This document shows positions 1-10,771 of a DNA stretch of 64,000 bases, piece after piece. The stretch lies in contig JACDOX010000015.1 of the NCBI GenBank assembly GCA_014549065.1, positions 5,235,723 to 5,299,722 of the forward strand. Reading direction: 5' to 3'. Under the pieces are notes generated by a model. The model made no database searches. It was not told the DNA's origin and was given only the letters and a program-made list of their open reading frames with translations. The position numbers and the translations under genes are program-made. The stretch's first letter is position 1. Each line of letters opens with the position of its first letter. This DNA is from Cardinalis cardinalis (Eukaryota > Chordata > Aves > Passeriformes > Cardinalidae).

Positions 1-1091
1 AGTATCACCCATAAATCTTGGATGTTAGATGGAAAACTCTATGGAGACCTTGGCTTTTGATTTTATACATTTGTGAAGAGGAAACAAAATGCAGAAGGTT
101 TTATTTCAGCCCACTTGTCAGGCTGCCTTCATCTTTGTGGACTCTTGCACTGCCCATTACCTGGATTACTTGTCTGTCACTGTAATTCAAATTCTTAACC
201 TACCAGCAACAACACTCTAAACCATAATTGTTCCAGTAATTGAAANTGCCTCAATTTTGACACTCAACAACCCATTGTTTGCAACTGAGTAATTAAATGG
301 AAGATTTCGCTCAAGACCTTTTTCTGTTATTTCCTGTAGCAATTTAGCTGAAAGTGCACACTTCTCTTCACATAGGCAAATGGCATTGATTTGAACTCGG
401 CCAAAACACAGATATTCCTAACCAATGTCTCTTGCACAAGTAAAGGGCAGAAATAAAAATAAATTAGTGGCATATTTAATACATTCAGATGATTAAAAAA
501 TGGAAATCACCAACATTAGCAAGTGAAAGAATAAGCAATCAGAGCCCTAAACAATCAGCAGCAGTGCTAAAAGGCAGCCCCCCAGTTCCAAAAAGCTGCT
601 TGTGGATGCATTAGCTCTCTCTGCCTTACTGAAATTTCATGGGAAGCTGTTGCACTCAGCCAGCTAGAATGAACAGAAGAACATTCTACATGTGGAAACC
701 TAACAGAAATAAAGTTATTTTGTTATCTTGAAAAAAANCCCTATCTTTCCCACAGGTGGCCAAAGGTCTTACATGCAGGTGTCAATACTGAGTTACTTGG
801 TAAGATAACATCATTACCTGAACTTCAACCCCTTTCCCTATATTCAGCAGTGAAGCCTTGCAGAACCCATCTGCACAAACACTAATAGCTTACTATCCAG
901 ATTCAGAGCATGGTGAACCCCCAAACAGCTGGTAAAGCTTGACCACCTTACTTTTCTTCTCAGCTACCATACTTCAGCACACCTGCAGAGGGCAATGGCA
1001 CTACCAGAGCACACAGCCCTGTTGATGCCATGTTGTGAGGGTCCCCAGGATGGGGGGAGAGTTGAGAATCTGACTCCAAGTTCTTAGAAGG
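1..1091. other. non-coding sequence, nothing identified
   Basis: AT-leaning single-copy-looking sequence, with no open frame resembling a protein and no recognisable repeat apart from short A-runs. A splice-like donor on the minus strand near 818 has only a weak acceptor, and the frame required by the exon at 10.7 kb hits a stop, so I do not call an exon here. Confidence 0.6.
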
Positions 1092-1136
1092 CATTACATT
1101 ACATTACATTATATTACATTATATTACATTATATTA
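1092..1136. repeat. (ATTAC)n pentanucleotide microsatellite
   Basis: About nine copies of a 5-bp ATTAC/ATTAT unit. The first part is pure ATTAC. The second part alternates ATTAC with ATTAT, giving a 10-bp higher-order period. This pattern points to point mutation followed by expansion of a doubled unit. The locus is likely length-polymorphic. Confidence 0.9.
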
Positions 1137-4100
1137 ATAAACTATAGAGAAAAGATACATCAGAAGGCTAGACAAGAATGATAATAAAAACCCGTGACTG
1201 ACCAGAGAGTCCGACACAGCTGGACTGGGATTGGTCATTAATTAAAAACAATTCACATGGAACCAACCAAAGATGCACCTGTTGGTGAGCATCCTCCAGG
1301 CCACATTCCAAGCAATCAGATAATTATTGTTTACATTTCTTTTCTGAGGCTTCTCAGGAGAAAAATCCTGGCGAAGGGATTTTCCAGAGAATACCATGGT
1401 GACACCCTTAGCAAGGAGCTGGCCCAAGGCAGCCCCAGCTATCACAGCAGAGCAGTGATATTTTACTGAGCTACAGCAAAGCACAAACACATCNCAAACA
1501 ACACACAGGAGGTGGTGCAAAGCACCTGCCTTGCACAGCTCTCACAGGGGTATCAGNGCAATGGGCACTGCTTCTCAGCACCAGGAGGGATTGGCCCTGT
1601 CAGGCAGCCTTGTGCCCCAGAGAACANCCCCTACCACAGAACCTTGCACAAACATTTCCCCCTTATCTCATTAGTCCATGTTTTAGTGTCTCACGCACCA
1701 GGAACCTGAGGGATGGGCAATTTCACTGTGTGAAGCTAGCAAATAATCGAATTAAGGTTCAGTAATTGCAGTTATCACTACAAGACATATTCAGGAAAAA
1801 ATAAGCTCAGCAAAGCACATATCTGACTTTAAATATATGTGAAGTGTCCCATTAGCTTCAGCAGCATTTATCAGGCAAGTTGGAAACTACACACATGAGA
1901 GTGCAATAAAAAATCAACAGATTTGATTTTGAAAGAACTCTGCAAATAAGGAAAAAAAANTAAGGGATGAGATTAAAACTATTTAACATCTTCCATGTCA
2001 TGCAATAATATGAGCTTTCTGTAACAGGAGAGATTAAATTCCTTTACACTGCTTCATATCCCTGTTGTACAACACATCTGGGGNTCACTTGAACTGGTGA
2101 CAAAGGCTTTAGAGGATAAGGGTCTGTCAAAACACCAACTCTCCTGATTCCCTTTTCANTATTCAGCCAGGAGGTCACAAGCACAGTCTCAGCCAGCTCC
2201 ATCAGTAAATCCATTTTCAGTAGTTCGTGTAGAATTGGAAATGCACTTGGGTGTTGTGCCATGGCTGGATCATGGCCATTCNCAAATGTAACACAGGGGT
2301 GAGGATCCCCACTTCTGCCTAGGCTCTGACTTCCCCCTCACATCATGATCTGTGTTCACAGAAGCTGGAGGGGCAACCAGATTTCACCTGGCTGCATTGG
2401 TGACAGCTGGAATTCTCTATTGTTGGGGGAGCTACAACTTTGGGAAAGGCAGGGGACAGCCAGTAAGAGGCTTAGCAGATTCTACCATGTACAATCACTC
2501 TTGGAAAAGAGTTTNATCAGCATCTCAGTGGGGTACAGGATATAAAAGCAGTGCAGGTTTCAAACTTCTCCATTCTCTGTAGCAACTGAGGTAGGGAACT
2601 TAAGTACACTGCTAATATTCAAGAATGTCTGTATTTTTGTCCTCTTGTTTTAGATCTGCAGAGAAAGATCACGCCCATAACTCACAGGAGACTCAGATAA
2701 TCAGTTCAAACCAAATTGCAGTATATAATTATAATCACACAACTGGCAGGCTTTGCTCAGGAGGATATATGAGCTGGCACGGCTGAGAGATCCAAGTATC
2801 ACAGCCTATAACCCAAACAGAAATGCAGCTCAATAGTTAACAAAGCCAAATGGAGCTACAGCCATTGGCATTTGGTTCAGCCTGAGTCTGGTCTGTGGCT
2901 TGCAGGGCTGGAGTTTCAGAGTCACAGACTAACAGAGCCCATCATGGCTCATTAGAACCAAAATCAGCATCTNTACTGGGGGTGCCAGTGGAGAAACCAC
3001 TGCCCCAGAAGGCTGCCCCAGCTCCTCCAGGGAAGTAGGTGTTGATATGGATGTAGGATCAAGCACAGCTCTGGACCATCCCCTGGAGTCACCTTTCATT
3101 TTCTCCTGTCAGCTGCACTCCAGGCAAGGAGGCTACAGGGAACCACTGCCCCTCCTCCCAAAATCACAGCCCCAGCAACGCTGCTGGGCTGCCCTCGAAG
3201 CAATTCCCACATCCCATAAAACAACAGGGTTGGGAATGAGATAAATAAAGACCTGAAACCTCTCCTGATAAAGCAGCAAAGGTCCCGTGCAGGATTCAGC
3301 TCATGCTGGGCACCCAAGTCCCTCTCCTCTGGAGGAACTCAGATGTTCCAAGCTCTCTGCTGAACCAGGACTCAAGCAGCCAGGGNGAATCGATTACTGC
3401 CAATCTCNNNTTTTTTTGAGATAATCTGAATATTCTTTAAAAGTCTCTTATTAAGATTTAGATTTACATTTTTGGCTTCATGAAAAACAAAACAAAAGTG
3501 AAAGTCTTGTCATAAACTTACAGTTTTGAGTAAAGAGGCTTTTTTGTTCTCAAAGCAATGAATGATTAACATCCTTCCCATTGTTGCCCAAGTAGTTTTC
3601 AGTTGTCAGACTCTGAATTTTTCTTGATCTGGGCTTGAATTTGGCATTTTACAATTTTTACTCATTGTAAANATCTGTTTTAAAGCCTCGGCAGTTATTG
3701 CATAGTTTCCCCTCAAGACATTTTTCAGTACTTCTCAGATGGACGGATCACTGAGACTCTGTGTACTTTGAACTTCTCCACATGTATCAAAGACACAAAA
3801 AGCTNCTTCTTCATAGCCTGATCTAACTGCAATTAAGAGCTTTTTCCCTGGCCCTGTCCTCATACAGAGATAAAAAGTGGAATTTAGTGAAATTATTACA
3901 AAGCTGGTTAAGCACAGGATATGACTAATCCTGTATTTCACAGCTGGAGGTTAAACTGAGCCTCATTAAACCCAATGTTCTTGCTTACCCACAACAGCAA
4001 CAAATGGGGCATGACAGAGCTTTGCATGTGTGCATCTCTCTCACACACACTCAGACACTGAAATTCAGCTCCAGCCCTTCCAAAATTTTAAGTTGCAAGA

Positions 4101-4669
4101 AATTATACGATGGTCTCAAATTTGTAAGAGTGAATTAACCCATCATGTCTCTGTCTATCTGTTAGTCGACTTCTGGATCCAGATCTTTTGAATTATATTT
4201 CCTAGATTTTTAGGGAACTCTATTTACATTCTCATGAAAATCCCTGGATGCCAGAGGTGACAACCCCCAGAACACACAGTACACCACCCAGATTTCATTA
4301 CAAGTTGCAAAAGTTCATGTCTGTCACTGAGCATGCACTTTAGTAAATGCACTTCTTAAAATTTATTTAGAGAATATTTATTTTGGTAGGTAGCAGCTCA
4401 AATCTCTGATGTCCAAAGTAAGCTGAAGGAACTCCACTATCTGAGAGGGCCTGAAGGTACTTTGAACTGCTCCTATAAAAGTGTGCATTTCTCATCTGGG
4501 GAGGAAAAACATTTCATTCAATAAGTACATATTGTTACTTACATCTCAAGTCAACTTATTGGATAGCAAACCNGTCAGATCAGTCTTGTTACTGTAATTC
4601 ATAGAAGAAGTGAAATGGAACACACTTGGACATTTGTAGGGGGATAGAATATAAGAAAAAAAGAGGTAG
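1137..4669. other. non-coding sequence with a pseudo-exon-like site
   Basis: Mostly unremarkable intronic or intergenic sequence. A minus-strand open frame at 2044-2262 (72 residues) has no recognisable domain and contains N positions. At 4543-4591 (minus) a 49-bp segment lies between good splice signals but has stops in every frame (see findings). A run of three Ns lies at 3408-3410. No further features were seen. Confidence 0.5.
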
Positions 4670-4943
4670 TGTAGAAAGTAATCTTACCCCTAAGAAGTTG
4701 CAGCTGGGCTAATTACAAAGATTAGGAGCAGGCCTGACTTTAACAGGCCACAGCTGTAGCCAGTAAGAAGAAGAGTGCTATAAAAGAGTGGGNTGGTTGG
4801 TCAAGGGGGAACTGGAGTNTGTTGGCTGCTGTGAGAAGAAGGAAGAGTCAGTGCNNNGAGGAGCTGCCCANGAGAAACATCAAGGAGGTANNAAACTCTG
4901 GCAATAAGGGAGCAATGATTTGGAACCTTTGCAATATAATGAC
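4670..4943 (+). mobile_element. solo LTR of an endogenous retrovirus (probable)
   Basis: The segment begins with TG, carries a TATA box (TATAAAAG) at 4779-4786, and has an AATAAG poly(A)-like signal at 4903-4908 about 120 bp downstream, followed by GCAATATAATGACA. That is the U3-R-U5 order expected of an LTR in plus orientation. Upstream of the TATA box are GC-rich short motifs and a CCAGTAAG sequence where a CCAAT box would sit. The text resembles passerine ERV LTRs from memory, unconfirmed. No internal gag/pol sequence flanks it, so a solo LTR is inferred. The right end is uncertain and no target-site duplication could be seen. N runs cluster inside it (4855-4857, 4891-4892), as expected where reads from a multicopy family disagree. 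It is described only as an old copy; no viral gene is present. Confidence 0.5.
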
Positions 4944-7900
4944 AACAGACATTAGCCGGCTTTGCGTGCTATGTTGGATTTTTTTTTTTAAGATTCTCCT
5001 TCCACAACTAAGGAAGCAACATTTGAGGGATTCTGTTATCATATTTTGCACTTATACATGTAAGCAATGCAGCGCNCTCTCGAAACTATATCAAAGTTTT
5101 GGTCTTGAGAGAGAAGGTCTCATGAAAATCTTCAAGAGCTGTACTCCAAAATGCATGGAGTCCTGTAGGAATTCTCACAATTTGCTTGAAAGGAATATTT
5201 GGATGTGACCCCAAATATGAATCTCCTTTTTTATTGCTTAAAATTAATATGCAGCTAAACTTTGAAACACTGTCTAAAAATGGTAATAGAGTAAGTGAGG
5301 GCAAATCCCCTTCAGTATTCTAAATTTAAATGGAGACCAACTGCCTGGAAAACTTTCATGTCTGAATTGCTCTGTATTACCAAAAAAAAAAAATCCTATT
5401 TCCCTTGTGAGACCTTAGATTAAAGCAATTATACTTATCCTCCTCACACACCAACAATAGGCAGGCTTTGGGGAAATCAGACAGGTTTGTAATTTTGTTC
5501 CTGTCGTGGTGAGTGTGTGCAGTGCTCCTGGCACAAGCCATGGCCTCTGACAAGCCTCCAGAGCCAATTCACAGAGAGGCCCAAATGCTGAGAGACCTTA
5601 CAGCACCTCTGAGAGCCAGAGGCAACTCTGCAAGCAGGAACTGTTAATGGCAGACTTGGCACAGAAGTGGCTGATGATAAAATAACAGGGGAAATTGCAC
5701 TCTGACTCTGCTGAAGCCAGCCAGCACATTGTGGGCAATTTCTTTTTTTACTGATTGGGAAGAGATCAGGCTCTCCACTGAATGGCATTTACATCTTTGT
5801 TCTTTGCAGGGCTGATGATTGTTAGGCTCCTTTTGGCCCTGGGGTCCAGGTTTTCCCCCTTGTTTTCAGAAGGATGTGCTGGAAACTGCCTGCTGAGTGC
5901 ATGGTTGTGCCAAAATCCCATTGGCCCAAGAACTGTGGCAGCCTGCAGATGCTGTGACCACTGAAGTTCCTTGCTCAAACACCTCAGCCCTGTTTCAATA
6001 GCAGTCTTACAGGCATTGCCTACTATCTAAGAGTTAATAATATCTACTATTCCTACTATTAAATTAGTTAATATTTTATTAACTCATTTAGCTGCAGCCT
6101 TTTAATTCAGGAAAAGCATGCAATTTCTTGAAAGTAAGACTAAAAACAGTTTTCNAGAACTTGTAGGCATGCCCTAAAGATCTTCCAAGGAAACTCTAAA
6201 TCCCAGGCAGCTAGCAGGCTGAACTGCTGTCAAGTGCTGCTACTGAAGTCTATTTGGCAATTTTAATTAAATACTCATAAATCAAGTGCTGTCACTCCCT
6301 AGAGAAGAATTCTCTGTTTCTGCTTTGCACCAGGGGACTTGACATTTTCTGTGAAAGAGGCACCACGACCTCATTGTCAAATGTCCAGTTACTTGGAGCA
6401 CCACCTGCCCAATGCATCTGATTTCTTTAAAGCTGGGCTTTTTGAAAGAAAGGTATGTAATGTGCCCTGAGCATCTCTGAACAGAAAAGTGCCTCTGGCA
6501 TTCCTGCTCTCAAGAGAAAAGGTAGACACAGCTCAGCAGAGACTACAAACCAAAAGGAGCCCTGACAGCCAGCCCATGGTGCACAGTACTTGGTTACAAG
6601 GAGAGAGAAAAGTTATTGAGTGCACCCAGCCCATAAACTCCAGTTTTAGCTAAAAGTGCTCAATCTTTGCATGTATACAAAATGAGCTGAAAATGCAAAC
6701 TAACATGAAAGAATGGCCAGAAGTTTGTTATCCTAATAATCTCTATACTGTATGCACTAGTTATGGAACTACCCAGAACTGACCTTTGGAGCTCCTAAGT
6801 GTTGTAAATACAGGTCTCCTGAACCTTAAGGGGAAAGTGTGCAATTAAAAATTCCTTCTTGTTCAAGGGGCAGCATGAAGTAGCTTAAGGGGTTTATTTT
6901 GTGCTTNGACACTTCTAGCCCAGAGGAATGGAAAGCAAATATGGTCTCCCACCTCAGGGATTGTACCTTAGCAATATGGAAGGTACTCTTGCCTGGTCAA
7001 CCACTAAAGAAAGGCTAACATCAGCTCTTCTGGGCATTTCCCACAATGACACAGNGGAATATCAGGACTTCACCCACCCAATGTTGCACAGACCAAATGC
7101 ATGCAGTCAGCAGAGATCAATGCAAGTCTTCCCTGGAGAATGTGAGGCTACAGAAGCGATGCCCATGAAGCTCTCTGAAACCAACACCCAACATTTCTCA
7201 GAGCTTTCATTCAGCTTCTTCACACTGCAACTANAACTTCCAGAAACCAGCTGCGCCTGTGAGAAAGGTTCACACCATCCCCACTGGGCTCTGGGGTCTT
7301 TGCCACTGTGGCTACACCACAGGCACCTACNAGCACTGGAGAGCAGGACTGAGTGGTTTTTTTTGGTAGTGGCATTTGCTACAACCTCTCCCCAAACAGT
7401 ATAAACCAAGGCAACAGAGGTTGTAGGTTGTCAGAATTGCTGCCAGAGACTTTGCCAGCACAGCAACGCCATCCAAGAGCATGACCTTCTAGCTGACATG
7501 GCCANGCCAACAAAGCATCACAGCACAAACTGTGTCAAAAAAAAGGTAAAACCTGGAGTTATTTCTTCCCAGAGAAAGGAAAATGGAGAGAGTGATGAGT
7601 ACTGATGGGTTAGTAATGTCAGAATCATATCATTTTCCAACTGGAAATACAGATNATATCCTTCCCTAGAGAGCAAAAGTCAAAACAACAACAAAAAACC
7701 CTCACATATTTGGCTATCATAGTAACACCCTTATCTCCATTTGCTTTCCTCCCACTGCAGTGTAGCTTGTGAGATGGCATTTCTTGATCTCCAAGAGTAA
7801 GAAAAGCTCTTTCCATTAACCNGTTCAAATAAGTCACTGGAAAAACAGAAGTGTGAATCCCAGGAGGTCTGTACTGCAGGTGACATGNACAGTGCAGAGC

Positions 7901-8870
7901 AGCTGCCAGGCGTGGGCTGGGGAGCTTTTGCCTGTCCCACTGAGGCTTTCTTCTAAAGTGCTTCTAGAGAAAGGATATGTTGGGAAGCAGGAGAAAAAGT
8001 GCAATCTTGAGATCCTCTGCAACAACTTGATTCCGGAAGGGGCTACAAAGGCACCAGCTCTCAGCATACCTTCACTCCAGAGATGCCAAAGAAGATAAAG
8101 CAACAAATCTCACTCAGGATGCAGCAGCCAGCAAAAGGGTATTGTGTCACTGGCCACTGGAATATAAATCCAGNCATAAAGCTCGCAAATATCCTTTGCA
8201 GCACCAGCCTTCTCAGGTTTCTCTGGATGAAGCACTATTTCAGCTCTACGTTTAGCAGTTGGAAGGAAGCCAGGAAGACTTCCATAACCACCCCTGATTT
8301 GTTAATCCCTTAATGCACAGGCACTGTTTGTTACTTAGGACGTCAGGTTTCATCACTCCTCAGCACACTGGTGATAGAACTTCTTGACACCAGGCTGCAA
8401 ATATTATTGCAAAGTCAATACTCCCAGGGAGAAAGCCAAGCNGAGCTGAAATGTGACTTTGGTGTTGACAAGCCAGTTTGGCACTGCAGAGTTCAAACAG
8501 CCAGGATCACCTGGCAACTTTGAAAACAGGAGGAAGTTTGCCAGGATCCTTTCTGACTAGAGTCTTATCCCAAGATCCACATGGTAACAGCTAAACACTT
8601 CCCAGTCAGACAAAGCAAGTAAAAACACAGTAAGTGGATTATGCTTGCTGGGAACTGTATGTACAAATGCATGTGCGCTTGTGTCTANACAGATTTTTCT
8701 AATCTTTCTCATTAAAAGAGAAAAAAGTCCAGATCTGGGTGTGTAGCATGACAGACTGGAGGTGATGCAGCTCAGTATTCCCAGGGAGTTCTGCCAGCCC
8801 ATGGCAGCTTCAACAGTCTTGNTGCCCTAAGCACAGCTGAGTCCCTGCTTATAATAAAAGAAGTTATTAC
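4944..8870. other. non-coding sequence, nothing identified
   Basis: No exon with matching splice sites and no recognised repeat family. Open frames such as 6928-7404 plus (158 residues) contain several N codons, have no hydrophobic or motif pattern suggesting a domain, and lack flanking splice sites. Confidence 0.5.
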
Positions 8871-8937
8871 CTGAATGTAATCTAGAAGAAGTTGGGTCCT
8901 GGTCTTCTTGGAGGGCCATTGAGACATCACACAGGGG
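8871..8937 (-). CDS. possible internal exon (67 bp), unnamed gene
   Basis: On the minus strand the 3' end is CAG followed by gtaata, an acceptable donor, and the 5' end follows ...gtgctgtgcag, a moderate acceptor. In phase 0, the phase in which the exon at 10695-10771 ends, the segment is open and reads PLCDVSMALQEDQDPTSSRL then HS, ending in phase 1. A second frame is also open (ending TQLLLDYIQ), so the translation is not certain. It could be the next exon of the coiled-coil gene or a chance pair of splice-like sites. Support comes only from phase and splice motifs. Confidence 0.25.
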
Positions 8938-10694
8938 CTGCACAGCACATCACAGCCAGGCTGGCATCAGTGCCTGCTGCCCCTGGAGATGTCACAGGCC
9001 TTCTCCAGAACAGAGATATTTTAAGGTAATGTCCCACCCTCCTGGATTCAAATATTTGTAATAATACAGCCCAAAAGGTGATGACACCTGAGGACAGTGG
9101 AGGAAAAGGCATAGCCCTCACACCCAGGGCAGCATGTAGGTGAAGGGCTGATGAGCTTGAAGCAGCCCTGCAGAANCCAAAATTCACTGGGTTTCATCCT
9201 GCCAATGCAGTAAGCCCATGCAGCTATGCAGACCCTATTCATTCTCCCCATTAACTACCAACTTCCTCCTCACCTCCTAAGGCAGATCTGACAGACTAAA
9301 GTGCTTGGCTGTGGCAGGACAAAGCTGGGCCAAGGGCACACTGAGTCCATCCCTGAATCCATGCACATCCCATCTGCCTGTCAATAGCTCCAATTAAAGC
9401 CACCAGACACCAGCACAGTCACAGTTTGGGAGAAAGACAGGGGGACTTAAAATCAAATTAGCAATCAATTAATACATGAAGCAACTACAAAGCTGGTGAG
9501 TTGAGCACCCTTTGGGGTTTAACCCTTTGGTGCCCTCTGAGTTTTTTCCATGGCTATTCATGTCAATGAGTATGCTGGGAGAAAGGAGTAATCTTTTAAA
9601 AAGCTCAGAGTCAGGCCAAAATGTGTATTTTAGAAAAAAAAAATTGACAAAATTATGTTATTAAAATTTCAGTACACACAGAGCTCTCTATTATTTTTGT
9701 GTGTTTATTTTAAATGAGAATGTTTTAAAAATGTGACCCTGGAACAGTCTATTCTTCAATTTGGTGAAATGGAAGAACAGCACAACATAAACTGGCAAAA
9801 AGGCATTTAAAAAAAACATTACCAGGGCTTTTTTATTTCCAGTCCTTATAATTGGGAAGAATCTGGAACAAAATGACTGTGAAACATAGTATTAGAAGTA
9901 AGAAGCAAAGTACAGGAAAAAATCTTTAAAAATTGCAGGAAGGTAGAACATAAAAGCAGTGAAAGGATGCAAAGAACAGGTAAAAAAAAGGGTAACTTTT
10001 CCAATGGTTTAAATAGACAGTGCCTTATTAAATGCAGCAGAGCTGCCCCTGTTTACACCAACTGCTGTGTTTCACAGGGGATCCAGAGGACATAGCAGCC
10101 AGAATGGCTGTTTTCTTCTCACTGCTTGACATTGCTATATAAAGACAGGTAAGCAGCATGAGTGATCAAAAGCACAGTGGCACGTGGAGTAGACTTTGAA
10201 AGGGAGATGCAAGCAAAAAGTGCCCCTTTAGAGAGTCTGTTCAGATTTAAGTAAGATCTCAAATAAAAGCTGGGAGCCTGCACCACACACAACTATTCCC
10301 AAGGCCGTCCTTTGACAACAGTCTCCTCTTTCAACAAGATAAAAGTCAATGTAAATGGGCAAGGAAGACAAAATCCTACAGCAAGGACAGGCAGAGCTGG
10401 ACTCTTATGGCATCCCCAGNAGGAGAGGGGCTCAAGGAGCTCTGCAGGGAGGCATTAATGCATCTCTGAAACACACACAGACACTAACAGAGGATTCACT
10501 TTTTTCCCCCTATATTTTTTAAATTTTAACAAAAGGAGACCAAATTCTATCTGTGTGGGGTTAATATGAATTGTGTTCTTCCNGCACAGGATGTTTACCA
10601 GAAGCCAGTGTGCAGTAACATGGGCAGTCAGACACAACCATANGGAAACAGGAGAGCTGGGCCACACTAGTATCTGTAAGGCAATAAAACCTAC
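8938..10694. other. presumed intron, AT-rich toward 9.6-10.0 kb
   Basis: Lies immediately 3' (minus strand) of the well-supported exon ending at 10695. The 9600-9990 interval is A-rich with several short A-runs. No repeat family, RNA gene or further exon was recognised. Confidence 0.5.
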
Positions 10695-10771
10695 CTGGGA
10701 AAGAAGCTTGTTGTCATCCTCCAGCAGCTTCACTTTTGTTTCAAGTTGCCTGATATAGTTGGAAGATGAAT
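10695..10771 (-). CDS. internal exon of a coiled-coil protein gene (77 bp)
   Basis: On the minus strand the exon is preceded by a long pyrimidine tract ending ttttcctaaag and followed by CAG|gtaggt, both close to vertebrate consensus. The reading is (G)AT then 25 codons: SSSN followed by YIRQLETKVKLLEDDNK and LLSQ. It starts in phase 1 and ends in phase 0. Leucine, isoleucine and valine recur at heptad-like spacing among many charged residues, which is a coiled-coil signature. The split first codon becomes GAT (Asp) when joined to the G that ends the exon at 17351-17465. I do not recognise the protein. A scaffold or cytoskeletal coiled-coil protein is a reasonable but unproved guess. This is the best-supported coding feature in the window. 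Confidence 0.72.

Noticed and set aside
2044..2262. 72-residue minus-strand frame with a protein-like feel
   Set aside because: Two N codons, no known domain and no splice sites. Not enough to call a pseudogene.
6928..7404. 158-residue plus-strand open frame
   Set aside because: Several N codons, no recognised motif and no splice signals.
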